Origin: Megalonaias nervosa
Lineage: Eukaryota > Mollusca > Bivalvia > Unionida > Unionidae
Assembly: GCA_016617855.1 (NCBI GenBank)
Contig: JAECUM010003650.1
Span: forward strand, 62,001-126,000
Direction of reading: 5' to 3'
Length of the DNA: 64,000 bases
Numbering within the stretch: position 1 is the first letter of the stretch; each line of letters opens with the position of its first letter. Shown here piece after piece: positions 40,130-52,716 of the stretch. The notes beneath the pieces are model-generated. The model was not told the DNA's origin. It saw only the letters and a program-made list of their open reading frames with translations, and did no database searches. Position numbers and translations under genes: made by a program.

Positions 40130-40620
40130 GGGTAAATGTTCCAAAAACTCAGTTTGCGCACTAAATATTGGCCCGGCTGGATCTGGGAAACCTCAGCTGT
40201 TGCTGAATATGATTCTGATATGGTCAACGTAGGATTGGTTGTGCATAATTCCACAATTGACTTCATTCCTACAGACGATAAGGCTCCGACCATTGACGAC
40301 CTTGATTCGAGTGAGGATAATCTTGTTGTGTACGATGATATCATGCTTGAACACCCAGATTAACCCAAGCGAATATTTGCCAGTTTCCAACAGAAGGACA
40401 CAGACATGATCTGTATAACACATCAATACGCGCAAATACCTAAAGTGGTTCACGACAACTGTAATATGTTGACGATATTTCATGGCATTGATGCGCATGG
40501 ACTCGCAAACATTCGTTGGACCTGATGTGATGCTGATTACTCATGTGATTAGTTTCGGAATATGTTCGTTCAGGCCCCACATAGTTTCTCACTATTGACG
40601 TGACTGGTGGCCCAATCAGT
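40130..40620 (+). pseudogene. Packaging ATPase (A32/FtsK-like) remnant of the second relic
   Basis: A Walker A motif, NIGPAGSGKPQLLL, lies at 40164-40205 with Pro in place of the usual Thr/Ser after GK. In another frame a Walker B strand, NLVVYDDIMLEHPD, lies near 40317-40360. After a TAA the frame continues FASFQQKDTDMICITHQYAQ, then VVHDNCNMLTIFHGIDAH, which fits the conserved sequence-Q-Asn segment of genome-packaging ATPases in Polintons and adintoviruses. Order and spacing are right. A frameshift and a stop break it. In the family the enzyme pumps DNA into the capsid. It sits 1.4 kb downstream of the polymerase remnant on the same strand. Confidence 0.6.
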
Positions 40621-42206
40621 GTTTGAGCCTCTTCGGACATGACTATTTAAACGATTATGATAAATATAATACAAACATTGCAAGTGAGATCATAGTACAG
40701 TATAGGGCGTAACGCCGCAAAAAGCTGATGTGAATTACAGCAACTGACCGGTCATAATACAGCTGGCATCCAAAGTATCAAGATGTGTTACAGTCCTGAC
40801 AAACGTCGTAGAAATATTTTGTGTGTCAAACAAAGATCTGCACCATTGCTCACGCAAACAATTGGAACCGCGGCGCAAGTGGAGGCAATGGTAAGAACAA
40901 AGTAAAATGTGGAACTATCGTTATCGAAGGATATTAGAAAAGCCACTCGGGCAACTACAGAGGAAGCAGAAAGCTTCCTAGAGGCTTGTGCTTCAGCCAG
41001 GAAGACATTGTAGAATGTCTAGGAACTGTTGGTGTAATCGCAAAAGACAGCCACGAACTTGATGAAGACGTTAGAGTGCCAACTGAGAAGCTTACACCAC
41101 TGCTGGTTTTCAAATCAATGATGAAAACACCACATCGACAGTAGACCTTTGAGAATCTTATATATCCCGTTCTTAAAATAGCACCAGAATGGAAAGAGTC
41201 CGTGTTGACCCCCCCCCCAAAAAAAACATCCGGATCATTTACCAACAAGTGGTCCAGGTTGGTATATTATGCCAGGTATAAACCAGCCGTTCGTGAGGCA
41301 AGGGAATATTATAATATCATAATCGATACATTCCAATTTAAGGCGAAGAAATATTCCCAGATATTATGAAAATATTGAGGGAAAATCTTTCAAACGAGGA
41401 GCACGGCGGCGAACACATTAACGCGAACCCGAACCGAAAACAAAATTAACAGACGTACTTGGACCGAACCAGAACCTCTACCCAGCTGCATCCTAAGAAA
41501 AATTTGAATCCCCAATGGAAAAGTACTTTAAAGATGTACAGCGAAGAACGAAAACAGGAGATTGCACATCTGGGTATATTTGACAAGCATTTTCCTATAC
41601 CTGTGAACTATTTTATGAAACAGTCGATCAATGCAATCCTTCTTTTCAATGGAGGCACCAAGCATGTGAACGTAGTCTGTAACCAGTCAAGCTGGTGATT
41701 GCCGCTCTAACTGGAACCACAAAGTCTCAATGGGTAGTTACTTTTTTATGTAACAACTAAATGCAGTGTCTACATCGAACTAAAATTAGTTGTCGGTTAT
41801 AACAGCGGTCTTCTTTTACTATGTAGCTTTCCATTATACAACAGTGCCTCCTTTATCATTGTGAACTATAATTATTTATTTGATGAAGAGTTATTCTGAG
41901 AACAAGTGTTTCCCACGATGTCATGAATACCCAACGGTAAGAAGTGTATCATGAAATTTCTGAGGGTCTATAAAGTTGTTTCCTTTATTAATTCCCAAAT
42001 TATAGATGAATGGAACAAATTAATTCGTAGCAGGTATTGTTTTTAAATATTAACAGACACATTCAATAGTTACGCTTGTGTCTCTATTTGTGCATAAGAC
42101 ACCTATGAGATTTAATTTTTAAAATACGTTTTTGTTTTAATTTAGATATATGTACCATGTATTTTGAAATTAAAACGTCCTCTTCATTATCATTATCATC
42201 TCTTTC
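40621..42206. other. End of the relic and intronic sequence
   Basis: Up to about 41.7 kb composition stays less AT-rich and ORFs such as 41459-41698 occur, but none has a recognisable domain. From 41.7 kb the sequence returns to typical AT-rich intron. A (C)9 A(7) run lies near 41210. Confidence 0.4.
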
Positions 42207-42236
42207 TTGTTATTATTATTATTATTATTATTATTG
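42207..42236. repeat. (ATT)n microsatellite
   Basis: Ten ATT units just upstream of a candidate exon. Confidence 0.85.
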
Positions 42237-42252
42237 CCACACAACCAGCCAG

Positions 42253-42315
42253 ATGCTCCAACACCATCTGCTATTTCTCTGCAGGATGAACTAAAGAGCA
42301 TATCTCCAGAAACAG
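42253..42315 (+). CDS. Candidate small Pro/Thr-rich exon
   Basis: A 63-bp stretch between acceptor-like CAGCCAG and donor CAG/GTAATA, phase 1-1 like the other exons of the Thr-rich gene. It reads APTPSAISLQDELKSISPET. The short length makes chance possible, but phase, direction and position between exons A and B fit. Confidence 0.35.
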
Positions 42316-42954
42316 GTAATATATACATCATTTTTTCCTTAAAATTACAAACCATCAACGTATCTTCCAGAATTATAGTTGTAGATTCAATTGGAAAAAA
42401 AAAAGAATTGTGTAATTCTCTGCGAAAGGCAGCTCTCTTAAAGAAATGTAAACATGGTGAGCATGGCGTTACATTTCGCCTTCATTAATGCAACATTAGT
42501 GGTCTTTAGTTCTCTAAATTGGACATCATGGGATTTGTTTGGCAAATTGTTGCTGCTGGATGATTGAGATATGACTCGAACTGCACTTCGCTGAAACGCA
42601 GGACAACTTTCATCACTATTCTATGTCTCAGCAGTTTGTGTCTGCTTTGCTTATCGGTTGGATCAGATTGGGAAAACAGCGGTAATATCGTTATTTTTAG
42701 GTATGTATTTGACCTACTGATCAGCATTTTATATCTTACAATATTGTTTTCGATTATCTCCGGAACATCAGCGATAAATACTTTTGCCTCTGCTGGAGGT
42801 AAGAAATACTTTTGTTATAAATATCGTGTCTTAGACAGAATGAGAAACAGAGACCTTAATGCAGATCTCCTTTTAGTGCGGTTTTTCGCATATTTTGTAT
42901 CTATCAGTCAAATGATAAATTGTTGACTGAGGACTGTGATGTTTGTTCATGTGT

Positions 42955-42994
<40 letters not shown>

Positions 42995-43350
42995 ATAGAG
43001 AAAGAGAGAATAACATAGGAATTCTTACATTTGTATGACGTTTCCTCCGAAACTGATGCACTCTTTTTGGTGCTGATGTATTATGGATATTAAACTATCT
43101 ACTTTAGGAGTAGGAAGTTTTGGACACCTTCTACACAACTACATTTTCAAATAATAGCTACACGAGGATTTATATAAAAATTGTCAACTGTTGGCGAGAT
43201 TCCACAGCAATTAGTTTCAAATATTGGTCTTTTATTCCCGTTCTTGTCACCAGGTTTAATAGTTTAGAAAAAATAATTAACTATTATTTTGCATGATGGA
43301 GATGCTCTACATATCTCAAGTTTGAAATGCTGAGTTTGTATAATTAGCAG

Positions 43351-43521
43351 ATTCACAGACTGAAGTAACACTTAATTCCGTCCATGATGACACGTCAAAT
43401 CCTTATACACCTACTACAACTCCGAGGACTACTACCACAGAAACTCCAACAACCTTAACAGAGACAACTTCCACGACGACTACTACAGCTAGATCCCTAA
43501 GCCCACCGACTTTAGTATCTG
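43351..43521 (+). CDS. Thr-rich mucin-like exon, copy B
   Basis: A 171-bp exon, phase 1-1, with acceptor ATAATTAGCAG and donor TCTG/GTTCGA. It encodes SQTEVTLNSVHDDTSNPYTP followed by Thr-rich sequence and ends LSPPTLVSG. It has the same boundaries and ending as copy C at 44485 (both finish with a Val-Ser-Gly codon split by the intron) and is more distantly related to copy A at 18481. Confidence 0.6.
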
Positions 43522-44484
43522 GTTCGACTGCTCTCTCTGTCTCTCTTTCTTATATCCAGTGATTGACCATATTGATGATGCATGCCAAATTGATATCTGG
43601 GTCTCTGTTTCAAAGTTCTTCCTCAAGAGAAAAGTCTTGCTTGTCGGTTGGTACATTTTTAGAAAACAATATTCCCATTGCGTCATTTCCAGTTATCTTC
43701 TCAACCTACCAGCAACCTTTTTATGGGTCACAATATCGACTTCAATGTCGATCGATCTCCGGAACTTCCGCGATACAGTTATTCACATTTATTCCGTGTA
43801 ATTTATTTGTCTTTGCTAGAGGTAAGGCAAATTTTGTTAATTGTGCGTTGTAAAGAATGATAAATTGTGACCTCGATGCAAAGCACTTTTTAGTGTCGTT
43901 TTTACCATATTTTGTATATGCTAGACAAAGGATAAATAATGTCGTTGTTGACTGTGGATTGAGGTGGTCGTGCGTGTGTGGGTATGTGTGTATAGAGTGA
44001 ATGAGGTATAAGTTCTTACATTTTGTCCACATTTACATCCAAATTGATATGCACTTTATATGCCTTTACTCTTCTGGCAGTAAATAATCTTACAAACAAA
44101 TTTATTCATTATCTTTCGTAAACTTCATCTTATATGAGCACCAATAATAAAATCTAGTTCCCAAGCATTATGCACTTTGATAACTTTGATAACTCAAGCA
44201 TTTATTGGGGCTAAAAAAATTATAAATGTTAAACTATTTATTTAGGAATAGGAAGTTTTAGACACCTTCTACACAATTATATTTCCAAACGATAGTTAAA
44301 CGACAATTTATATAAAACTGTAGACTGTTGGTGAGATTCAGCAGCAAATAGATTCAAACTGAATATCTCCTTCCCTTTCTTGCCACCAAGTATAATAGTT
44401 TGCAAAAATAAATAACGATTTATTTGAATGATGAAGATGCAAAACTTTTTTAAGTGTGAAATGCTGAGTTTATATATTTAGCAG

Positions 44485-44691
44485 ATCTACAGACCGAAGT
44501 AGCACCTAATCCGCAAGTTATTTGCGGCCCTGATGTACAGCCTATTCTTTGTACAAATAATGTCCCTACAACAACTGCTGTGAATGCCATTCATGCAGCG
44601 CCGAGGACTCCAACAACCACAACAGAGACAACGTCCATGACGACTAATACACCACCTCCCACTAGGTCCCCAATCGCACCGACTGTATCTG
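44485..44691 (+). CDS. Thr-rich mucin-like exon, copy C
   Basis: A 207-bp exon, phase 1-1, with acceptor ATTTAGCAG and donor TCTG/GTTCGA. It encodes LQTEVAPNPQVICGPDVQPI, a Cys pair (ICGP, ILCTN) and a Thr/Pro-rich tail ending IAPTVSG. Relative to copy B it carries about 12 extra codons with two Cys residues, resembling the NPAEQQMSC part of copy A. This probable extracellular stalk would precede the membrane-proximal exon. Confidence 0.6.
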
Positions 44692-45111
44692 GTTCGACTT
44701 CTCTCTCCGTCTCTCTGTCTGTCTCTACTTCTTTGTCTCTGTCTCTCTTTCTCATATCCTCTGATTATCCGTGTTGATGGCTCATGTACAAATGGTCATC
44801 TAGTTCGCTATGTCAAAATTCTTGTTCATGGGCGAAGTTTTTGGTGGTGAAGAGCGTAGCCTAGAAATCCGATTGTACAAGACTGATAACTTACATCAGT
44901 GGTATAATAATGCATTGTGTATGTAAGGAGAAATTAAAAATCTGACATAATCTTACATTTTTTGGTACCTATTTGTGTTTATTTTGGAGTTGTGCGTGTG
45001 TGTATTTGTTGGCGTGGAGAGAGAGAAATTGTCGATTTGTCATGAAAATAGCAATTTCATCAATTTGTTGTTTTAAAATTCCTTCAATCTTCTTTTCTAA
45101 CACTTGGGCAG

Positions 45112-45330
45112 TACTCACGAGTAATCAACCATCACCACCACCCTGTGTATGTTCTTACTGTGGTCAGCCGGGTAAACACTACCATCCAATCGCGAGCAGC
45201 AGCAAAAAATACAGTAAGAGAAAGCATTTCCGATGTCGCTACTGCGGGATTTTCTGGGATAAGACTACCAGCTTGCCATTGTATTCTCCCTGCCCATTTC
45301 TGTCAAATCAGTATTAAAACATATGGTATA
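45112..45330 (+). CDS. Candidate membrane-proximal exon with Cys-rich motif
   Basis: A 219-bp segment between acceptor CTTGGGCAG and a strong donor, GTATA/GTAAGT. In phase 1, as for upstream exons, it reads TSNQPSPPPCVCSYCGQP and meets a stop at 45315. The alternative phase 0 frame is open throughout and includes SRVNTTIQ and SISDVATAGFSGI. Mollusc proteins often carry a CxCPC-SRV motif near the C-terminus; here the two halves lie in different frames, suggesting a one-base frameshift or misreading. Either a terminal exon or a damaged exon. Confidence 0.35.
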
Positions 45331-48300
45331 GTAAGTAATTCGATATAGTAGTCTTTTAGCAACAACGGACAATATGGTTGTATAATTTTATGCATACGTT
45401 TCAGTTGCTTTACATGTATACGTATCACTTGAAAATCAGATTCATTCTGTTATGTGCAGAATTTATCGTGTTTGTCGGTGGAGATATCATAGAGTTGTCT
45501 GTTAGATATTTCACAACGACATAACATGCTGTTACCAATTAGAAATTGATATAATTAGGTGTAGATTTTGCTTTTGTTTGGCCAGCGTTGTTTCTCTAAC
45601 TTGTAACTCTAGGTATATTGGAACAAAACATTCAATTAATATACATAATTGTTGATAAATAGTATTCTTCTATTATTTATTAAATAGTTCTTTGCTTTGA
45701 TTGCTTGAAATGTTTATTCCAAAATCTGTATAACGCTGTATCTAAAGCACATGCTAATTGTTTACAAATGACGGAACCTAGTCCAATTATTTTTTGACGG
45801 TTGTAAAATATAGAGAAGAAATACAAGAATATTGAAATAAAAAGTTTAAAATATACTGAATAGTTAATTTTTTACGTATTACTATATATTCTTGGGATAG
45901 GACCCGCTTTTCTACCAATCTTCATAATTACCAGATCTCTCAAACTTAGAATACAATTAGCAAAGCAAAACCCAAACATTAAATTATTTTGACTCTTAAG
46001 GAGATACTCTTCAAACATTGTAAGATACATTTTGTACCTCTCGACCACAAATGATCTTATATGATAACACCTGTACAGAATGCAAGCATTTCGCATAGTA
46101 AGTAGGAGCACGGCACTTTGTGTTTAGTGATGGAATGTACTTTCTCATTTAGTGATAATATCCACGATTTAATTTCCTACGGTATGGTTGATTTATGTAT
46201 AAATCAGTACACTATTAGGTTATCAAGTAAAATGGATTACATGGAGACGTAATTCAGACATAACGGATGCTGTCAGTATTTTGAGCACAAAGTAAGAATT
46301 TTTTACCAGATATGGTGTAAACCCTGTACCCTTTTCGCTACAGATTGTCCCCTTCTATACACAGTGAACTTTCACCAGTAAATAGAACCAGAAAACATGT
46401 CTGTTTAAAAGTTTACATGTTAGAATTATTTTAATTTTTGCGTTCAGTGGATAGTAAGAAAGTCATGGAACTGAGTCAATCTTTAGCGGATGTTTAACAA
46501 AATGCCAATAGTTGACTATGAATAAAAAAATTAGAGATATTATTGGAACTAACCAAAAGGATTGATATAATATCGAAAGAGTGACATCATCAAATGGACA
46601 TTGATGAGAAATAAACCCAAAAAGAAACAAGAACAGAACATTCGTTGAATGAAGAAGAAGAAGAAAACGAGAGAGGGCTAAGAGAAGAAAAAACATTGCC
46701 GAAAACAAGCACCTCATGAAACAAACAATATTTGGATATTTTCAAAGGACAGAAATATAACAGATGCTGTGCATGTTAATATTCCATCTATAGAAACATG
46801 AAATGAAGGCTAATAATTCTACGTATCATTTACTTTAATCAGTTGTCAATGAAAACAGTATTAAACAATGTATGAAAGATAGTGAAGATTTTAAAAATAA
46901 ACCTTAAGAAAATTTTTGTTCATTAATTGTTTACAAAAGCATGGTCTAAAATATACAGTCTATTATTATAACCTACGAGGTCAATTTGCAAATGGGTACA
47001 ATAAAATGGTAATAACTTATTAAATGTTTCATTCCCAATATGACTGATACGAAATAATTTAGCAATAGTAATCGAAACTTGTAAATACACTGTAAATGAA
47101 CTTGTTGTGCTCAGAATAAACGAAGATATAAATCTGAATGGAAAACGGCTTTGTTCACCGTTTTCAAGTGCTCTTACAAAAAATATACTTTTTATTCCTG
47201 AAAGCTTTTCAGAAAGACCTACTGAGCAACCTTGATATCTTTGTATCTCTGTCCAGCCAAAACACATGCAAAATAGGGAACTATATTTATCTAGATATTT
47301 CTTGCAAGGAGACTTAATACCAGATGTTACGGAAAATTATTGCCCAAAATTGCAGGACCTATAGTAATGAGAGAAGAAGGCGAAATACTTCGTGGCCGTT
47401 TCTATTTAATAAGATGGAAAAGAGTCCAATAACATAACAGATACTGTTGAATTTTATTGACATATTGGTTTAGTATCAACAGAAGGTATGAATGTAATAT
47501 GATTTGAGTGTATTTGTAGATGTTTAGATAGACTTTGTAAGACATTGTATGAGACAAAACCAGTGTTGGATTGTTTTTCTCTTTCTTGAAGCTGTCGTGC
47601 AATCATAATCTAATGCACTATCACTTTTAATGGTAAAAGAGGCACTGAGCTCACTTACAGCAATTGAAAACTGTATGAAGACTGTATTTCGTGTTTAAAA
47701 CTAGTATCGGGATAATTGATAAGGAAGGAGTTGATAGATTCCACACCTATCAAGAAGTTATTAATATCGAAATTGAATTTCGCTTAAGGAGCGTATGTAA
47801 TGAAGGTAAATTTCATATTAAAGAAAATTGGTTAGTGTGCTTATTATAGAGAATGGTAGGGTCGCAATATATAGACCAGTAAATCGTTTTCAACCAACTT
47901 TTTTTACAAGAGATGCACACATCTTAGTACTTGATAGTGTTCCGATTTAGTGAAAGTACATGATTCTGAGACAAGCCAAAACCGTTTGCCAGGACTAATT
48001 CATAGTCCACATTCAAAAGCATTTTTGTTTATTTAGTAATACCCCATTATTTGTCTTTTCAAACATTTTATTTATTTGCCATCCAATTTTCATTGAAAGC
48101 AAATTTGTAGTAATATGACTACGATATGTTGCACCATACAATAGCGACGCGCAGACGTCACGTGAAATATCCAAGTCACTCTCAGTCATGTTGTGAGTTA
48201 CGGAAGAACGGATTGAACATCGGTCTCGAACATCTTAAAAAAGTGTCCAATAAATAGTTTTAATCTTATATAAATTTTCAAACACGGGAATAACTGATTA

Positions 48301-48953
48301 GTGTCGCCATGAATTGGACATATCAAGTTTATTTTACGAATTGTTTTCTTTGATCTGATTATATACGAAAGGAATAACAGAGTCTGCTTAATCTCCTGTC
48401 GTCGGTCTAACTACGTATTAGGAAAATAAGGACGACGATGACAAAACATAATAAGTAAGTGGAGTTTATGTCAAGCCAATTTAGTTTGAACATACATAGT
48501 TTCGCGGAGACGAAAAAGATAAAGAAGATGCACATATTGTCAAACCAACTGATTTGCTCATATTTCAGAATAGTTGTTATATCTTTTGTGTATATTATAT
48601 ACATTTGATATATCCTTTGTGCCCATGAGATTAGGCTTTAACTGTTGCTTGCCAAAATTACATTCAAATAAATGCATCACCAATATCTCAGGTTCTACAT
48701 TCAACCCAATTTTCATTTCATACGAGTCACGTGAGTAATAAAGTAATAAAGACAAATATTTTGATAGACCATAATATTCTGAGTCAATTCGCCCGTAAAG
48801 GATATATGACAAATATTAAAATCGAAACTTAATTATCCGTGCAGCATAATATTGTATATTAACCCACTGATATAGGGTTAGTACAAAACTAAGATCATAA
48901 TAGAAATTACTAGCAAACTAGGGCAGCAAATAATAAATAATAATTAATAGATT
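45331..48953. other. AT-rich sequence, no gene seen
   Basis: Only short, motif-free ORFs (for example 46717-46463 and 47267-46923 on the minus strand) and no microsatellite of note. Confidence 0.5.
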
Positions 48954-49460
48954 TTGTTTACACATCCAACAGTTTTTTATGAAGGGCACACAGAACAACA
49001 ACAACAACAACACACAGAACATGCCAACTCAAAATTTGATGCACTTGTTTTAGAATCGGCCACATATGTGCCAAATTTTGACTTAAGTCTGAAATCATTC
49101 AAGCCTTTGAAAGGACTGAATAAAGGTTGCAAACTGCTAAAATCAATGTTTAACCATTTAATGCGTTTCAGCAGACTATTCAAACGTTCGAAGCGGAACG
49201 GTTTATTAAAGTTTAACATAACCCTGAAGATAATAATATTAATTCAGATAATTGGTCATTATTTTACCTGTAAAGTTATCTCCAGAATAACGCTAATAGC
49301 GAATAAAAAAATGCGACTACACTTGAAGCAAATAAGGAATAACACAGATCAAAGTATTGATGAACTTACCATGATATTTAACAGAAAATCAGAATTTCGA
49401 AATACAAAACACTTTTTAAATCATAAAGTTCCAATTTCACCTCGGAAATATGTAAAATAA
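48954..49460 (+). CDS. Unassigned 168-aa ORF
   Basis: An open frame of 168 codons in AT-rich DNA with a Gln/His patch (EQQQQQHTEH), two LKxFKPLKGLNK-like basic stretches and a hydrophobic segment (LKIIILIQIIGHYF). There is no domain and no clear splice context. Length alone is unusual for this region, but low-complexity composition makes chance plausible. Confidence 0.2.
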   Translation: MFTHPTVFYEGHTEQQQQQHTEHANSKFDALVLESATYVPNFDLSLKSFKPLKGLNKGCKLLKSMFNHLMRFSRLFKRSKRNGLLKFNITLKIIILIQIIGHYFTCKVISRITLIANKKMRLHLKQIRNNTDQSIDELTMIFNRKSEFRNTKHFLNHKVPISPRKYVK

Positions 49461-49980
49461 AGACCAGTATCTGTGGGTTATTTAGTCTTTCACTAACTGG
49501 AAAGCATAGTGGAAGAGTTAACTTTTGGTCATTTCTTACAAGTGTGATCGATCTACATAATACACAGACCACATCTTAAAAATTCAAACGATTTTGAAAC
49601 CTTAGGAAAAGAAAACGGAGGTTGATGGTATAAATATATGTATTAAAGAGCATGAAAAGTCTGAGGTTTCGATAGATGAGTTTTACAATGTGATAGAGAT
49701 TGAAAACAAATAGCGTTTCAGAGAGTGAAAGGCTTAAAATCCGAAAATTTAACGTACTAAAAAGATTTCAAGCTTGTCTGTAAAGTTCGAATAAAGCAAA
49801 AGGTAACAAAAATCACGTAAATATTCATGTACAAATGAGGACTTTTAAATTAACTACCAATTCTATTTATTAACAGTATAATAGTCATATCAAGTACTCC
49901 ATCAGTCATACTTTCTTTTGAAGTCTCTGCATTTTCTTAGGCTATCGGCTTGTATATTTCCCCAATATCATTGATAACGA
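49461..49980. other. AT-rich sequence, nothing seen
   Basis: No supported feature. Confidence 0.5.
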
Positions 49981-50187
49981 TCAAATTGTATGCCTTGTGT
50001 GATGTAGCCCGTATTTCGTTTTGATGACCGTATATTTGTCGACTTCATCGAGTATAATCTTAAACTCTTCCTTGTAGATGGGGTTGACGTGGAACACCTT
50101 GGGTATGTGGATGAATATTGTGTTACATTTTGTCAGGGCGGTGACGCGGATTTCCTCGAGCCGCCTACCAATGAAATCTCCGGCCAT
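49981..50187 (-). CDS. Unknown ORF in a less AT-rich island
   Basis: A 68-aa minus-strand ORF from ATG 50187 with balanced composition: MAGDFIGRRLEEIRVTAL, TIFIHIPKVFHVNP and EEFKIILDEVDKYTVI. It looks like a folded alpha/beta protein rather than random AT-rich translation. Upstream on the same strand (50188-50310) another frame encodes a hydrophobic run (VVVIVILSTLSTALTAIAIE) that could be a membrane segment. Composition matches the relic at 22-41 kb. No family recognised. Confidence 0.3.
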   Translation of the reverse strand: MAGDFIGRRLEEIRVTALTKCNTIFIHIPKVFHVNPIYKEEFKIILDEVDKYTVIKTKYGLHHTRHTI

Positions 50188-52600
50188 GAAAAGTAATCAG
50201 CAGTCAAAGCTGTGACCTCAATAGCAATCGCAGTGAGGGCGGTACTGAGTGTTGACAATATGACAATCACCACCACATAAGTGCCCACACACACGCCATC
50301 ATATGCTGGTACTTTTTATGTAGAGTGCGCCGCTGCCCCGTCTCATCACTTAAGAATGTTTCAGACTTGCAGATCGCTTAAAACGCAAACCGTGTGAATC
50401 TTTAAGTATGAGTTTGGCAAGATTATAAATCCTCTATGAATGTGTGTAATATAAAAGCTTAATTGATCTGCAGAGGTGATGGCTTGTTTGCTGTCACGCT
50501 TAGACGCACCTCTAGCCTATCGCCATGATGTACTGCCAAGTCTGCAGGGTTTGTGACTGTATATGCTGGCAAAGGACTTTGAGGCAACATTTTCTTTATT
50601 GTTTTAGGCACCACACTCTGAAAATGTAACACTCTCTGACTTCCGTAACTCAGGAAACAGTGTTCCTTGATATCTATTCTTCCCTACCCTCCCACTAACC
50701 TCAATTCTAGCCCATGCTCTTTTGAAACGTTTGTTGAGATTTTTGTTGGAAATTCTTCTGTACGACCAAATGTCCTCCATCAGACTAAGAAATCATTTGA
50801 AGGATAAAAATGTACTGTTCATTCACGCCAGCACATCCTTATCTTCACTTTTCGGTTGTACGTTTGATTCTTATAGAGGGGTGGTTGGCGATCTACACTC
50901 TGAATAAACAAAATTCTATATTGATTATCTGAAAGTACGACTTCATGAGGTTTCTGCACATGCCTATAGCATAAAGATAAATATATTTCCTGCAAAACAG
51001 TTACATGTACTGGTCCCTTGTGGTTTTTTTGTTGCGTCAAATGATATAGCCTATCATATTATTTGATGATACGCTCCTTTAATGTAGAATCAGCAAAATA
51101 GTTATCGCTGACAGTGAACAATCAGATCATTTAGCAGTATCAATACTGAATATTAGTAATTTTGAAATGGGGACAAAGCTGATTGAGAAAACAATATTCA
51201 CGAGGGCTAAATGATAGCGGACTCGGACAACATATACTTATCAAATATTAAGCATTTTAATGTAAAATCATTTTAAAATATTTTTTCAGCAAAATGACGC
51301 TGCATGCATAGTATATATAGCCGTGTGCGTAACCTTTATTGCAAACGTAAACTAGCAATATTAAAAATGACCAAAGGTAGTGTACTGTCATCAAACGTGT
51401 ATGTCCTTGTTATGTAGAGAGTTATCAACAAAAAAAAAATAGGTGACGAGTATAGGTCAAATGATGAACAACACCTATGTCATGTGTTACGCTAACAATT
51501 TTTGTTTTTTCTCCTTTCTGCTTTTATATATGTTTAGGGCTTCTATGGAAAATTTCGGATTAATTCGACGTTGATGAGCTAAGTCTAGGCGCTTGCAGTT
51601 CTGCTAAATGTTGCATGTGCCTATCAACATTCTAGTAAACTGGCACAGTTAATGTATCATAAAATCTCTATCATCTGATCATTGCATGGAATCTTCATAA
51701 TTTCATCATTTAATATGCTACTGATTTGAATTTTATAAAGCTGTCAACTTCTCACAGTATGAAAAGACTTTTTAAAACTAGAGATGAATCATTTAGCAGA
51801 ATATTGTGTAAATTAGAATCCGTCACAATGAAATTGTCCCATAATACTTCAAACGAGGGCGAATCACATGGCCAAATATATACGGTTAATTAAAGTCCGT
51901 CACTACGACATTGTTCCCTGATACTTAAAAGCAAGGAAACAGTAACCACTTACACATTATACAGAGAGTTTTAGTAAAAACGAGTAACCCAGTTCAGAGG
52001 ATTTTCAACGAGTTATGTAATTTAAACCTATTGTTCTTGAAAGCAATTGCTTTGTCAGGAGCTGTGAATGAGAATATTGCGAAGGGAGTGTTTTTAAATG
52101 CAATATCGAATATCTTGTGTGGTTCATTTACAATATTATATACCTTTTGTCAAGGGCACTGGAGAAGTTTCATGTTTGTGGATGAAGGATATCCTATCAG
52201 ACTAAAAGATTAACGATCTTTTCTATTATATTGACAGTTTCTGATAACACTTTATGTGTCCTTTTTTTTAACAAAATGGCAAGGAATAGTTTTCTTTCCA
52301 CTAACGGATATAATATATCGTTTTCTTCAATATAATGCGATAAATTTCTTACAATTAACCCACATTTAGTTTACGAATATTCACATACGACAGGCATTTA
52401 AAAAGATATTAATACATAAAAATGTGCCATAGTGGTTACCTATAGGTAAAGTCAATATTTTATCTCATTTCTTACTAATTTGTCTATATTTGTCTTTGTA
52501 TTGAGCTTGTTTCAGGAGGGCTGGTTTATACTGGAAGGGTAGCAAATTGCAATCTGAAGAAATGTTTGATTTCCTGGAAATTATTTCCTATTTTTATGAG
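50188..52600. other. Mostly AT-rich sequence, no gene seen
   Basis: A less AT-rich island extends to about 50.6 kb. Beyond it, AT-rich sequence with no supported feature. Confidence 0.5.
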
Positions 52601-52624
52601 TAGATTCATAAAAAGTCTGAGCTA

Positions 52625-52713
<89 letters not shown>
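52625..52713. repeat. (GT)n(GA)n compound microsatellite
   Basis: About 45 bp of GT followed directly by about 43 bp of GA. The ORFs on both strands through it are artefacts. Confidence 0.95.

Positions 52714-52716
<3 letters not shown>

Larger units (their letters stand above)
42560..44780. repeat. Tandem segmental duplication, two units of about 1.0-1.1 kb
   Basis: Unit 1 (about 42560-43555) and unit 2 (about 43556-44780) match along their length: the TCTCCGGAAC segment (42758/43748), the GT-rich stretch after ACTGTGATG/ACTGTGGAT, GGAAGTTTTGGACACCTTCT (43112) against its copy at 44252, and the exon region with ATTTAGCAG-type acceptors. Each unit ends in a Thr-rich exon and CT-rich tract. 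Divergence is clear but moderate, so the duplication is not recent. Confidence 0.75.

Noticed and set aside
44973..45111. ORF upstream of 45112 as coding
   Set aside because: It precedes the splice acceptor and is intron-like; only the part after the acceptor is considered.
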